A stretch of DNA of 64,000 bases from Mayamaea pseudoterrestris (lineage: Eukaryota > Bacillariophyta > Bacillariophyceae > Sellaphorales > Sellaphoraceae). Each line of letters opens with the position of its first letter. The first letter of the stretch is position 1. A program made the position numbers and the translations under genes. The stretch lies in the NCBI GenBank assembly GCA_027923505.1, contig BROI01000022.1, positions 558,001 to 622,000 on the forward strand, read 5' to 3'. Of this stretch, positions 10,668 to 21,400 are shown piece by piece. Below the pieces are notes generated by a model. It made no database searches. It was not told the DNA's origin and saw only the letters and a list, made by a program, of their open reading frames with translations.

Positions 10668-11414
10668 CTCTCGTCGAAGGCGTACTGCCCGTTATGTATT
10701 GAGCAATGATGTGAGACAAAAGTGAAAGGTGATACCTGCTACAAAAGTCTGACTGCGATATACTTGAAATCCTACTTTTGTTTTACACAATGAATCCTCC
10801 CATGCAAGCATTGATTGCGGCCAGTAATCGGTGCTTACTTTCTCTGTTGCGGACCATTGTCATCGCCAGTTGCAGCATCAATCTTGCCATGGCCGTATTT
10901 TGAAGGGCATTCATTCGCAAGCACTCCCAGATGGTGTGACATGCTCTGATCCTTCTGCCGCCAACGTTTGCGGATAGCCTATCATCGGAGATGGCTTGGG
11001 AAGCTCTTATCAAACTTGAATCGCCTCACGTTTGGCGTTTTGGGATCGGATGCTCGCTGGAATCGGCTATTACCGATTGCCGATGCTCGGGCGAGAGTTT
11101 ACTTGCTTTGCCTAAACCACTATTCAAAAACCACCCAAGCTCTTTGGCAAGACATTCTCAGGAGAAAGCCAGGCTTATCGGGCAAGATACTTCTACGGCT
11201 AACCTAACCATACTATATGCCTACCTCATAGTTTTTGTGCATAGGGGTTAGCCTGGTTATTCATATATTATAAAACAATTAGTCTGTAGCACTAGTCGCC
11301 AACCTTTTGTAAGACAGCTGTTGGCGTTGGCTCAACAAAATGTATATTATGAGCATAGCTGCACACCGGTAGCTCCCGGTTACTTCGTCGCTCGTCGCCG
11401 CAGTGAACCTAGCG

Positions 11415-11867
11415 TCATGCTCCCATGGCAATAATCAAAGACACCTTCGGCGCTGGTATTGGCACATGAATGGTTAGACCAAGAATTGACTTGATCGTTG
11501 TGTCGCTCCTTGTTGATCTTGACCTTGGCTTGCGAGCAATTGAAGTTGACCTTCGTCGAGGCAACCGTGGTGGAGAATCCGTCGAATCAGAGCCTCGCCG
11601 TGGCATTCTGGGGCCGTCGTCTTGTTCAACTCTGCAGCGCTCATGGCATGACGATAGCGAAAGGTCGAGATCGCAGGGGATGGTAATGCTTGTTGTTTCG
11701 ATCATGACTGTTGTTCGTTTGACTGGAGAAAAGGATTGTGAGCAGTCCAAGGTTGCTGCCTTAGCTTCCGGGCGATTGTTGAATAATTGCCCGGGCAGTT
11801 CCATAAGTCGTTGTGTACAGTAATGGCCATACAGATTCATTAACATTTCACTGATAGAATGGTACAT
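11415..11867 (-). CDS. Possible small basic PRRxS-repeat protein
   Basis: A 150-codon ORF with an N-terminal part rich in Met and Leu and a middle part with repeated GPRMPRRGS, PPRLPRRRS and ARKPRSRS motifs, each a likely basophilic kinase or 14-3-3 type site. It ends with ILGLTIHVPIPAPKVSL. No domain is recognised. Spaced PRRxS motifs make it less likely to be random, but a 117-codon ORF overlaps on the other strand and I cannot tell which, if either, is expressed. Confidence 0.35.
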   Translation of the reverse strand: MYHSISEMLMNLYGHYCTQRLMELPGQLFNNRPEAKAATLDCSQSFSPVKRTTVMIETTSITIPCDLDLSLSSCHERCRVEQDDGPRMPRRGSDSTDSPPRLPRRRSTSIARKPRSRSTRSDTTIKSILGLTIHVPIPAPKVSLIIAMGA

Positions 11868-12182
11868 ATGTGCGTGTGAATGTTAAACGGCATAATGACT
11901 TATGAATGGTCTTTTTCGTGCCTTGTCAGCACATTTTGCAAAATGTTGGTATAGCCCAACTTCGTCAAGTTGCTGTTGAAGAACGTGATTACGCCACTGA
12001 ATGAGCAATCGAACGCGATTTCTTTTATAGCCCCCTTCTTTACAGTTGTCACAACAGGCGCGTCTCAAGATGGCGGTGGAATATATCGTCGGTAGAACGC
12101 TTCTTTTTGTCGCGTCAGGTCCGAGGAATGCAGCTGATTATTGTCAAGTGAAGAATGCGCACATCAATGGCCACACCGGTAT

Positions 12183-12231
12183 GATACGAATCAATTCCTT
12201 CTTCGCGGGATACGAATCAACTTCGTCGCGG
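12183..12231. repeat. Imperfect direct repeat around GATACGAATCAA
   Basis: Two adjacent copies of about 23-25 bp, each starting GATACGAATCAA and ending TCGCGG, followed by a third start GATAC. Noncoding context upstream of the small gene at 12720. Confidence 0.65.
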
Positions 12232-12719
12232 GATACACTGGAGTCTACTACCGTATGAAGATAGCAGGATGGCCTTGGCAATTTGGCAATACAGAAAAGC
12301 GATTACTGCATGAGGCAAGTCTTAACGTTGATTTTGCCGCGTACTCCTGCATAGAAGTTGTTGGCAAAGGAGAGGACGACACCCAATGCGGCGGATATTT
12401 GCAGCACCAATGACACTCATGCATGGCAATTTGATTCAAAGCAAGGGAAACTAAAAATCTGCTGCATATCTGCATTGATTGAAGTAATTATAAACTAAGT
12501 TGTAAAATAGTTCAGCGTGGACATGCTCCGACGCTGCGACTCAATGATTCGTGCAGTTAATCACGTTGGGTTTACGATGTAGCGGTATATAGACCGTGTC
12601 CACGCTTTTAGTCACGCACTTGACACAAACGGCACGCTAGACGACAATCAATTGAAACGGAAGCACAAATAAGAAATTTCTAGTCGAGCTTCTCGAGCCG
12701 ACTACTGTAATCCAAAACC

Positions 12720-13238
12720 ATGATAATGACGATGACAGACTCGTCGCCGTTTGAAGGGTCCAGAGGATTGGCATTGCACCCTCATCAGCGCTACCAGCAA
12801 GTGGAGCATATCGATGACGAACATACGTACAATCACGACATCAAATGCAGCGAACGCATTTGCGACTGGCTCGACAGCTTTCAGAACTTTTGCTGCAACT
12901 TTCAGACGCTGCACGACCTTCCATTTGCAGGGAACGAAACACCGGAGCTTGATGCACGAGAACGGGAAGCAGCCAGGTCGCGAAAGCCATACTCTAGCTC
13001 AAGGGACGCTGTGTACGATTTGGAAAAGTTTGACTTGTATTTGCATTCGAGCCTTTCATTGAGCGACAGCGACGAGGAGGAGGAGGAGAACGAGCTGACA
13101 CCAATATTGCTGAGTTACCAACACAACCTGTCCATCCTACACGAAACCACGACCGAGGCACCTATCCATACGTTTGCGTCGAGGCAGCAAGGAACTTGTC
13201 CCTTGGGTGATTTGGAAATAGTCGTCTTCAACGAGTAG
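12720..13238 (+). CDS. Small acidic protein of unknown function
   Basis: A 172-aa ORF with an ATG in a reasonable context after a TATA-like element about 138 bp upstream. It has a Cys/Trp-containing helix (ICDWLDSFQNFCCNFQTL), a Ser- and Glu-rich acidic run (SLSDSDEEEEENEL) and a C-terminal LGDLEIVVFNE. No known domain is recognised. Its 3' end is only 27 bp from the convergent neuroguidin-like gene. The balance of hydrophobic and charged segments looks protein-like, but there is no family evidence. Confidence 0.5.
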   Translation: MIMTMTDSSPFEGSRGLALHPHQRYQQVEHIDDEHTYNHDIKCSERICDWLDSFQNFCCNFQTLHDLPFAGNETPELDAREREAARSRKPYSSSRDAVYDLEKFDLYLHSSLSLSDSDEEEEENELTPILLSYQHNLSILHETTTEAPIHTFASRQQGTCPLGDLEIVVFNE

Positions 13239-13265
13239 CGTAAAGCGAACCTTAAATTATATAGT

Positions 13266-14414
13266 TTAACGACCCCTATGTTGCTTACCTTTCTTTCCGC
13301 CACTTGGCTTTTTCGTAAAGAGTTCTGCCTGTAGCGCATTCTTCGACTGAAACTTGCTCTTCTTCTTGTCTTGTACCGCTCGTCCGTCGCTGTCCATTTC
13401 GTACTTTTTCCTCTTGCCATTGGCATGCCGCTCACTCGTCCAAAGATCAGTGTCGTCCCTATCGTTACCAACATCGTCGTTTACAAAAGCAGCTCCACGA
13501 ACAATGTTTCCCAAGTCAGAAATAGCAGTCAAGTTGCTATTCTCCTGGCGCATGACTCGTTCGCGCTCCTTGCGATCCGATCGCTTCGTAACCAATCGCA
13601 TAAAGTTTTCCTCCTCGTGCTTTTCCTTCTCCACAGCCCGGCGAGCAACGCGCTGGGCAGCCTCTCGCTGTAAACCAAGCTTGGAGCCTCCGTGTAAGTC
13701 ATCTTGCTCAGGTGCTTCGTCAAACTGAGCGCGCAAGGTTTGCGCCACTTCGGATGCTCGCATGCGACGACGCTGACGCTTTTCGCGCTCTTTCTCCTTG
13801 TCAACCTTGTCGTGCGTGTACGGGACAGCGGCATGACGAGGCGCCTTGTAAATATTGTCCTCCTTGCTCACCGAGTCAACATGCTTCTCCTTCGCAAGCG
13901 AAAGGGTCAATCGAGCTGCCGCCAAGTCGGCATCATCGTCGACCGCATCATCATCTTCGTCAGCGCCACCTTCTTCATCCTGGCCGACGTCACTGCCATC
14001 AGCACCGACTTCTTTATCGACATCACTGTCACTGCTCGCATCGTCATCCAACGCTGCAACGTTTGGTCGAAACTGCAAGGGATCCTCCGCCGACGCAAAG
14101 GACGTCGAGGCTGCCGCCAGCAGCTTGTCAATCTGATACTTTAATTTCTTGTCGAGACCACGAATCTTATCCAAAACTACCTTCATTTCATTTAAACGAT
14201 CCAAATTCTTTTCGTTTTCGCCAGTCAAGCGTCCGCGCAAGTATAACGTCAAGTCAATCAAGTACGACAAGAGCAATGTGTTTTTCGTGTCGAGAAAGTC
14301 GAGCCCGCTCTTGTTAAACTTGGAGTCAACATGCTGCTCAATAATCTCCAACAGTGATGACTCTGTCTTTTTGATTGTTTCGTCGAGACACGTTACAAGG
14401 AGATCGGACGCCAT
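13266..14414 (-). CDS. Neuroguidin/Lcp5-like Sas10/Utp3/C1D-family protein
   Basis: From the ATG at 14414 the protein is 382 aa. The N-terminal Sas10/Utp3/C1D domain is clear: LLLSYLIDLTLYLRGRLTGE, then VVLDKIRGLDKKLKYQIDKLL. An acidic Asp-rich middle follows, then the short motif NIYKAPRHAAVPY that marks neuroguidin/Lcp5 proteins, a long charged coiled stretch, and a basic tail ending in a Lys/Gly/Arg-rich segment. Lcp5 and Sas10 relatives belong to the small-subunit processome and act in 18S rRNA maturation in the nucleolus; animal neuroguidin also binds eIF4E. A nucleolar ribosome-biogenesis role is therefore the best inference. The frame extends 30 codons upstream to another ATG (14504), but the domain begins just after the 14414 start. 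Confidence 0.85.
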   Translation of the reverse strand: MASDLLVTCLDETIKKTESSLLEIIEQHVDSKFNKSGLDFLDTKNTLLLSYLIDLTLYLRGRLTGENEKNLDRLNEMKVVLDKIRGLDKKLKYQIDKLLAAASTSFASAEDPLQFRPNVAALDDDASSDSDVDKEVGADGSDVGQDEEGGADEDDDAVDDDADLAAARLTLSLAKEKHVDSVSKEDNIYKAPRHAAVPYTHDKVDKEKEREKRQRRRMRASEVAQTLRAQFDEAPEQDDLHGGSKLGLQREAAQRVARRAVEKEKHEEENFMRLVTKRSDRKERERVMRQENSNLTAISDLGNIVRGAAFVNDDVGNDRDDTDLWTSERHANGKRKKYEMDSDGRAVQDKKKSKFQSKNALQAELFTKKPSGGKKGKQHRGR

Positions 14415-14784
14415 GGCGGATGAGAATGGAACGCAAAATGGTGGATGATGATGAAGAAGATTGAGTTGTTCCGTGGTACGAGTAATGCGTGGTGCTGGAG
14501 ACATGTCGTATAGCGACTCATTCTAGCTAACTCATTGAGCCCATTTCCCCTACCATTACATCGCAAGTTAAGACGCATACGAGTAGCTACTGCAGGCAAT
14601 TCAGTTTCGAGTTATCAAAGCACACACACGACAGTCTTTCAAATTTGTAAAAAACTCATGCTTCTACAACGCACGTCGCGGGCGAACATTGCGTCACAGT
14701 TGTCCTTGATGTTCTTTGCCATCATCATCGCCATGTTCCTCCGCCGCCGCCGCCTCCTCTACTACTACTTCCAAGCTCGCTAGC
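14415..14784. other. Intergenic, 370 bp
   Basis: Lies between two minus-strand genes, so it holds the neuroguidin-like promoter and the BTB gene 3' region. A CCGCCGCCGCCGCCTCC tract lies near 14740. Nothing else is recognised. Confidence 0.5.
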
Positions 14785-16078
14785 TCACCTTCCTTCTCTT
14801 CGAATGTGTTGCTGCGCCTTAGAAATTAGCAATCGCTGAAAGGAGATCGACTGCAGAGTGATTGGTCCGCTTGTAAAGTCAATTTCAAGAAATACTCCCG
14901 ACAAGGAATTGATGCAGCGCTCTTGCAAACTCGACAAGCTACAAGACTGTGAAGACTCGATCAGCTCCGACTCTATCTTGAGAAAAGTCCAGGTTGTCGA
15001 AGGTTGTATGTGTGGCAGCCGCTCCGCGTCCGTCAACGTGCGAAATGTATCCGCGTCGATTGAATGTGTTTGAAAAAAATCAGCAATCAAGCCGCTCATA
15101 AGAAAACTTGATTTCTCTGACACCGTCATTTTTTGGAGAACTGCGAGCAGGAACGATGAAGACATGTCGTCTTCAAAACCCCATACATAGTCATCGGCAT
15201 ATAGAATATCTTTTGCAAACGCATCAACCACAGTGGCAATCACCGATTCGACGCCTAGTTCTTGCGCTGGCCCAAGATATTTGCAAAACATACTGTCGCA
15301 GTGAATTTCAACCGCTAGAGCGCGCTCCAGATCATGCTTGAGCTGAGGCACTTCAAAGTAGTCGGCAAGCCAGTAAACACTAACGAGGTCTTCAGGCGTC
15401 GGCGGCTCGAGCATCGCAAAATTTTTCTTGATTTGAATACAACCAATACATATAGTCCAGCATATATGGAAACGATGCTGCAGTGAGCTTGTGAAGCTCA
15501 AGTTTGCTAGCGCGATTATGCCCCTCGATGAAAAAGGGTCCGTCGTCACCTTTTGAACTCAAAACTCGTGCAAAATACTTGCTTCCGAAGAGGATGAGTC
15601 TGTGCACGTGATACTCAACTGTAAGCTTATCAGACACCACTGTGATCTTGTAGTCTGAAAAGCTCTCGCTCGGATCGTGACGCCAATCAATCATGGTAAT
15701 ATCATCGTGGAGAAGAAATGGCGGTGGCATCGGGCTTATATCGTCTCGCCACCGACAGGTCCACCACATTCGTGCTGGTGGTACAAGCGGTCCATGCGTC
15801 GACTGGACAATCTTAAAAGAAACGGTCGCTACGGGGTTACTGTGATACAAGACGCATTCTTCGCGGACACCAATCGTCCAGTGAGCAACACCAAATTCCT
15901 GTTGGTATAAAATATAGAAAGTCGCCTCCTTCCCTTCCCATGTCCCCTTCATCTCGTATATCGGCGAGAGCTCATTTTTGCACCTTCCAGCAAAGCGATA
16001 CTCGCCGTTCACCGCATCTAGACCTGCACCAAGCACCGTAATTCTCTCGCACTCTCCTTTCTGTAAAGTTGACGACAT
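14785..16078 (-). CDS. BTB/POZ-domain protein with a one-base frame break
   Basis: The N-terminal part (from the ATG at 16078) carries the module ITVLGAGLDAVNGEYRF, GTWEGKEATFYILY and WTIGVREECVLY, common beside BTB domains in stramenopile proteins, then the first half of a BTB fold: YKITVVSDKLTVEYHVHRLILFG and AASFPYMLDYMYW. The second half (TPEDLVSVYWLADYFEVPQLKHDLERAL) and a helical BACK-like tail to 14785 lie in a different phase. The two phases meet at an AAAAATTTT run near 15418-15426 without splice sites; one base fewer there makes a continuous protein of about 430 aa. BTB proteins usually serve as Cul3 ubiquitin-ligase adaptors or dimerisation modules. Whether the break is a sequencing error or a real inactivating mutation cannot be decided from the window. 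Confidence 0.75.
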
Positions 16079-17032
16079 TCTCAAAGAATTCCCTTCTGCG
16101 ATTTACGATCAGGAGCTCTAGCATGCACTGCTAAGTGATGCGCACGTGTGATTTCTGTTACTGCACCCACAAAAACTTGAAATTAATCTCTCGCATGCAG
16201 GTTTGTCGCCGGGTCGCATTTTTCCCATTGCCACATGCGACGATCGTGTGATTGTTTTACGAGCGACGTCGTAGCGCAACTCACTCAGTTACCGGAGCGA
16301 CAGTGATGTGAGCAGGTGCCGTAGGTGTATACAACTTTACCTTGCCAATCGAGTTGAGAAGATGCCGCCAGTGACGTTGAGATGCTACTTTGATATTTCA
16401 ATTGCACCAATGCATTGCAGCTTTAAACTGCTGATTATGTGCACACGAGTAATTGAGTTTTTTTCATGTGCTGCTAAAAGCATGAGTACATGACGGCTTT
16501 CATTGGTATGCGATTGTACCCATCCAAGACGAGCATTCCTGTGCGAGCAATGACAAACACTATCATACTTGACTTTGCTATCATCAATTATTGCATCACC
16601 AATGATATCCCAAACGACCTATAGGTGTGCGAAGCTAGTGACATCACAGAAGTGTGAATGGAACGGATCAACATGCGTCAGGCGGCGTAATCTGAGATCA
16701 CGTCTTCGATGCAGATGGCAATGCGGAGGAACTTTCGCCAGAATGACATTTCATATCTCCGATGAGGTCGTGAAGAATGACGCATTTACTATTGCCTGCA
16801 CGCGCCACGTCGGCAGGCATGTAGTACGTCAGCGATATGTGAATCATAAACGTCAAGAAGACGACCTCGACTATGGTCAAAACTGTAGCAAAACAGCTCA
16901 TCAAGATCTTCCGAGATTGAAGTCGCGCCCTCTCCTCCAACCCGCAGAGGGACGACGCACATTGATCACACTTCCTTCGAGTTTCACCGGCTTCGCTGCC
17001 ACCCTTCTTATAATTGAGCAGAGACTATCATC
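16079..17032. other. Intergenic, about 950 bp, divergent promoters
   Basis: Separates the BTB gene (minus) from the GAF gene (plus) and must hold both promoters. An 80-codon minus-strand ORF at 16698-16940 contains one strongly hydrophobic segment, but no family or targeting evidence supports it. The plus-strand 155-codon ORF overlapping it is Arg-rich and unconvincing. Nothing else is seen. Confidence 0.5.
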
Positions 17033-18340
17033 ATGAACGTTGTTGCTTCGGTCCCTCTTAATACTAAGCAGCCCGACTGGATGCTGACTAACTATGATCG
17101 CGAAACAACCTTTGCACCCGACTTGGATATTGAGCTCAAGCGCTTGACCGTCCTTCGCACCTTTCCACTGCTGCGCGCCAACGAGGCCGACGCTGACTAT
17201 GAAATGCTGGCCGAACTGGCCATGTCGCTGCTGGAGGCACCCATGGCGTGCGTCAAGCTTGCCGACCTTTCCAGTATTCGAGTCGTTGCATCAGCAGGTA
17301 GTTGGCCCAAGCATGTTACAGAAATTTTAAGACGAGAATGCTTTTGCGCGCATACTGTCCAGAGTCGCACGGATGTCTTTGTTGTATATGACACTTTAGA
17401 TGATGATCGGTTTCGATCCTTTGCACAAGTTACTGGATCTCCTAGTGTACGATTCTACGCTGGTGCTCCGCTTGTGACAGCGGAAGGAGCCAAGATTGGA
17501 TCAGTCTGCGTCTTTGACACGCAACCACGACTTCAAGGATTGTCGGAACAGCAGTGTGATCACTTGAAAGAAATTGCCAAGCTAGTCGTTGACATGATGG
17601 AAGCATCGAGGAGACAAGCGACGCAAGATGCTGGTCGTAAGCAACCACGATCCCGTTCCATGCCACTCGGTCAATCACCATCTTCCTCAAAACACACTTC
17701 ATCATCATCCCAACGCCCCCACGGCAGCACCGGCAATCTTCAAACCTTTGATCCCTCCCAAGCAGTCACAGTCTCCTCCTTCATTCGCGGCCTCAAGATT
17801 GCCATGGAAGCCTTTCCCAAACACGTGGAGGTTCACTTTCACATGCATCCCACCTGTCCACTGGAGCTCACAGTGGCCAACGACTTGGCCGTCTTTCGAT
17901 CGGCCGTGGCCGTGTTGGCCAACGCGTGCGAGCGCACCAAGTCCGGTTTCGTGCGACTCACGGTGCGGGCCGGCAAGGCGGGTCATGTGGCGTTCGTCTG
18001 CGAAGATACTGGGCCAAACTTGGATCCGACCGCTGACTTGTTTGATCCGAACTATGTACCATTGCAATGTGTGAATGAGTCTGCGGAAGAGCAAATGGGA
18101 TGCATTCGAATAGATCCAGTGACAGGCAAGGTCATGAGTGGAACCGTCTGCGTGCCATCGGTGCATGCTTCTGCGAATGGCTACTCGCTTCACGTTGTCA
18201 GCGTGTATATGAAGCAGCTTGGTGGTGAGTACGGCTTTGAGCCACGAAATGCTACAGATGGAACAAGCGGATCCATTGTATGGCTCAGCTTGCCTATAGA
18301 TGGTACTAGTGCTCGGCCTCGCTTTGGAGTTGCGGCTTGA
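17033..18340 (+). CDS. GAF-domain protein with a histidine-kinase-like ATPase C terminus
   Basis: A 435-aa protein. Residues of about 25-190 form a GAF domain (RTFPLLRANEADADYEMLAELA, CFCAHTV, VRFYAGAPLVTAEGAKIGSVC), similar to the sensor GAFs of two-component and phytochrome-like proteins. A Ser-rich linker follows. The C-terminal 190 residues resemble a HATPase_c fold: VLANACERT in the place of the N box, AFVCEDTGP in the place of the G1 box, and a closing strand GSIVWLSLP. No His phosphoacceptor region is visible, and the N-box Asn/Glu pattern is weak, so this may be a degenerate or non-classical histidine kinase, or a binding-only sensor. Soluble, no leader. The ligand is unknown. Confidence 0.75.
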   Translation: MNVVASVPLNTKQPDWMLTNYDRETTFAPDLDIELKRLTVLRTFPLLRANEADADYEMLAELAMSLLEAPMACVKLADLSSIRVVASAGSWPKHVTEILRRECFCAHTVQSRTDVFVVYDTLDDDRFRSFAQVTGSPSVRFYAGAPLVTAEGAKIGSVCVFDTQPRLQGLSEQQCDHLKEIAKLVVDMMEASRRQATQDAGRKQPRSRSMPLGQSPSSSKHTSSSSQRPHGSTGNLQTFDPSQAVTVSSFIRGLKIAMEAFPKHVEVHFHMHPTCPLELTVANDLAVFRSAVAVLANACERTKSGFVRLTVRAGKAGHVAFVCEDTGPNLDPTADLFDPNYVPLQCVNESAEEQMGCIRIDPVTGKVMSGTVCVPSVHASANGYSLHVVSVYMKQLGGEYGFEPRNATDGTSGSIVWLSLPIDGTSARPRFGVAA

Positions 18341-18433
18341 ACTCTCAACATGATAAAAATTGTACATAATCAATGTTGAGTTTAGCGTAATTTGTGTATA
18401 GTACTATACCCAGCCTGGTGCCCAACATCGTTC

Positions 18434-21400
18434 TTACTCGTACAACTCTTGTCGGGATGAAGGTAGTACTTGCGCTTGCTTTTGTAAAGCGTCCATTAGC
18501 TGATCCTGGCGGATAGACAGGAACGTTTCAATCTGGGCCCGCAAACGGCGCACCGAGTTGGGGTGAGATCCGATTGCAGTCTTGGAAACGTCGTCAAGGT
18601 TAAGTAGCGAGCCAAAAATGGCGATCCACAACTGTTGTTGGTCATCGTGCTTGAAAGGCTCGGATGGCATCCATCGCTTCTTAACATCCTGAGCAATCGC
18701 CATGTGCTTCCCAAACAACAGGACGTGCGCCGTAGCGCAAACACCAACCGTGTCGATATCATAAGACCAAGGCAAACCTTTCCGCATTGCAACGCACTGC
18801 ATCTCTGTTGGTGATTCAATTCCATTCAGCATAACTTCCATTGGTCCTGTATCGGCTTGCTTGGCCAACGACTCGAGGTCGACGGCGCGACCAAAGTCTA
18901 CTAGCGTCAGTTCTGCGCCATCAACAGGCATTCCGGTGGATAGCAAATCTGATTTTGAAAGAATCCAATTGTCGGCTTTCGTATCGCAATGAAGAATCTT
19001 GGCCCGCCAGTGCAGCAGCTCCAAGTGGTGAAGCATGCGGGATGTATAGTGCAACGCAAGTATCCCAGGAACATTGCACTTCAAACGCGTCTTGTAAACA
19101 TTGACCAGATCCACGACGCTTACACCAGAGGACGATGCAGCAGTCATGCTCATCATGGCACCAGACGCGGCAGCCAGGTAAGCGAGCGGACGCGGAAAAT
19201 ATGCCATTGCAGCCGACTCGCGAGAATGCAGTCGTTCAGTAATCTTGCTCATGATTTCATATTCCACAGCAAGACTTTCGGTCGGTTGCTGGACCTTGAC
19301 CGCAATTGTATTCCCTGCTGCACCGGTTTCTAATAGCACCACGATTCCAAATGCACCACGGCCCAATTCACACTTGATGATTGCCTTCTTCTTCCCGAAC
19401 GTTATCTCTGTCCCATTGCTAATTTTTGGGGTTTTGAACACACGAGGAATTACTTCCGATGGACAGGTGACAATCAGTCCTTCGGAGGCCAACACCTCGG
19501 TCAAGGAAGCACCAACAGGGAAGTGACCACGTCCGCGAGCCTTCAATCGCTGCACAGCAGACTTGATTTCGGATTCAAAATGTTTTGAGTGACTTATCGA
19601 TCCTTTCATAGCAAGGTTCAGATTGACCGTCATAGTCGCGTCATCATCTGCATAAGCAATCCCAGATAAGTCGCCAAACTTGCTTAGTGCCGTGGTATCA
19701 TCCGGACATATATTCCCATCAAGGGCCTGCATGTTAATATTGTCAACGTCGGTCGACAAATGTCTATCAAACATTGAAGGTTCTTCTTCGACAGTAGTGA
19801 GCGATCGTCCATAGCCATTACCAATCTCTGTCGGAGACGACAAGCAGCCAATAAGATCAGAAATATCAGCAGTCTCCTCACCTCGTGCGCGGCGAGGTAA
19901 TTGGTTGAACGGCAGCTTTGATAGCCTGTCAGTAGTCTCCGTCGGCGACGACAAGCAACCACTAAGATCAGAAATATCAGCAGTCTCCTCACCTCGTGCG
20001 CGTAATTGCTTTAACGGCAGCTCTGATAATCTGTCACCAATCTCTGTCGGGGACGACAAGCAACCAATAAGATCAGAAATATCAGCAGTCTCCTCACCTC
20101 GTGCGCGGCGTGGTAATTGTTTTATCGGCAAGTCTAATTGCCTGCCAGTTCCCAGCTGATCACCACTTGCAATCGAACTTTGGTCATCAGAAGAATCATC
20201 GCCCAAAATTTTGTCAAGCAATCCTGTTGGTGTAGCAGCTTCATTCGCGCCAACAGCTCCAGCCTCTCGTCTCTCGTCCGAGTCTTGCGACACACCCTCG
20301 AAAATGGTGAAACCCATACCCGACGCGTTTGTTTGAGCTTGTATTCCAGCCGGCGTTTGCTCATGCCGCATGGTTGGCGACGCAATCGCACTGACGTCTG
20401 CACCTTCTATGGAGTCTCCAGCAGTCTCGCAAAAGATTTGGAATTCAATGCCTTTACGTCCTCTAGCTTCGTTTGAATGTCCAACCTTAATGTCGCGTCG
20501 CAAAAATGAGTTGCCATTCTCAAGATTAACCATTGCGTCATCAATGGAGCGCTCTCCGTACCGACTGGCTTCCGCAATTGGCGCCGGCGCCGGACTGGAA
20601 AACATCATGGAAATATCTTTACTGGCTGCCGCAGCATTGAGTGTTTGCTCCTCCTTCCGCAGAGGCCCTCCAACGGCAATCGCTTCGTCGACAGTAGAGC
20701 TGGCTGCTGAATGAAACGACGACTCGTAGCTTCGGCCAGCAGATTGAAACGAAGACTCATAACTTTTATCTTCATAGGGAATCGTCTGGATGTGAGGTCG
20801 GGGTGGCAAGCCATTCGACGGCAAGTATACCTGGCGAGCATCTACCACATGCGAGCGTTGACCAATCGAATTGCCATGGACATGACGCAAGCCATCCATC
20901 GACGCACTCTTGGCATTGTCATTGTCGAAAGTATCTTGTAAAACTAGAGAATCACTTTGTGCAACGCCAGGCTGAGTTTCTGGTTCCAATGGTGCGGCAG
21001 GCGGGTGAACAAGCATTGGCATTGTAAAGTGGATGGTTGCCGTCTCCATTGACACGTCGCTCTCCAAATTCGCGTTGAACGAGTCGTTTATAAATACCGG
21101 CTTGTGAAACAAGTTGAAGTTTTCAGATGACGGCGCGAGCTTGTAGTAACGAGCGTTTGCGCGGGCCTCCTCGAAACACTGTTCCACGCCTCGTGAATTC
21201 ACAAGTAGAGATGGATGAAACCCTTTCGTTGGATCGACTGGAATTAAAGCCGGCCGCTGACGTCCAACACTCTTGCTGACAAGCGGCATTTTCAATGCGT
21301 ATGCTTTGCTGGAAGATCTATTGGCATTGGAAGCAACAACAGTTTCGGCAACAGACTTGTCGGAAACCATTAACGACGGGTCTTTCAAGTATCGCAGAGG

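Larger units (their letters stand above)
9735..12719. other. Gene-poor stretch of about 3 kb
   Basis: The longest stretch in the window without a convincing conserved gene. It holds two low-confidence small ORFs on the minus strand (10461-10667 and 11415-11867), an imperfect direct repeat at 12183-12231, and an ACCGGTAG half of the palindrome near 11365. A TATA-like GGTATATAG near 12582 precedes the small gene at 12720. No transposon ends, RNA genes or long repeats are recognised. Confidence 0.5.

Noticed and set aside
13704-14317. Long plus-strand ORFs opposite the neuroguidin-like gene
   Set aside because: His/Arg/Ser-rich antisense shadows of a low-complexity acidic coding region.
16698-16940. 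80-codon ORF with a membrane segment on the minus strand
   Set aside because: No family resemblance, no context, and overlapping ORFs on the other strand; one hydrophobic stretch is not enough.
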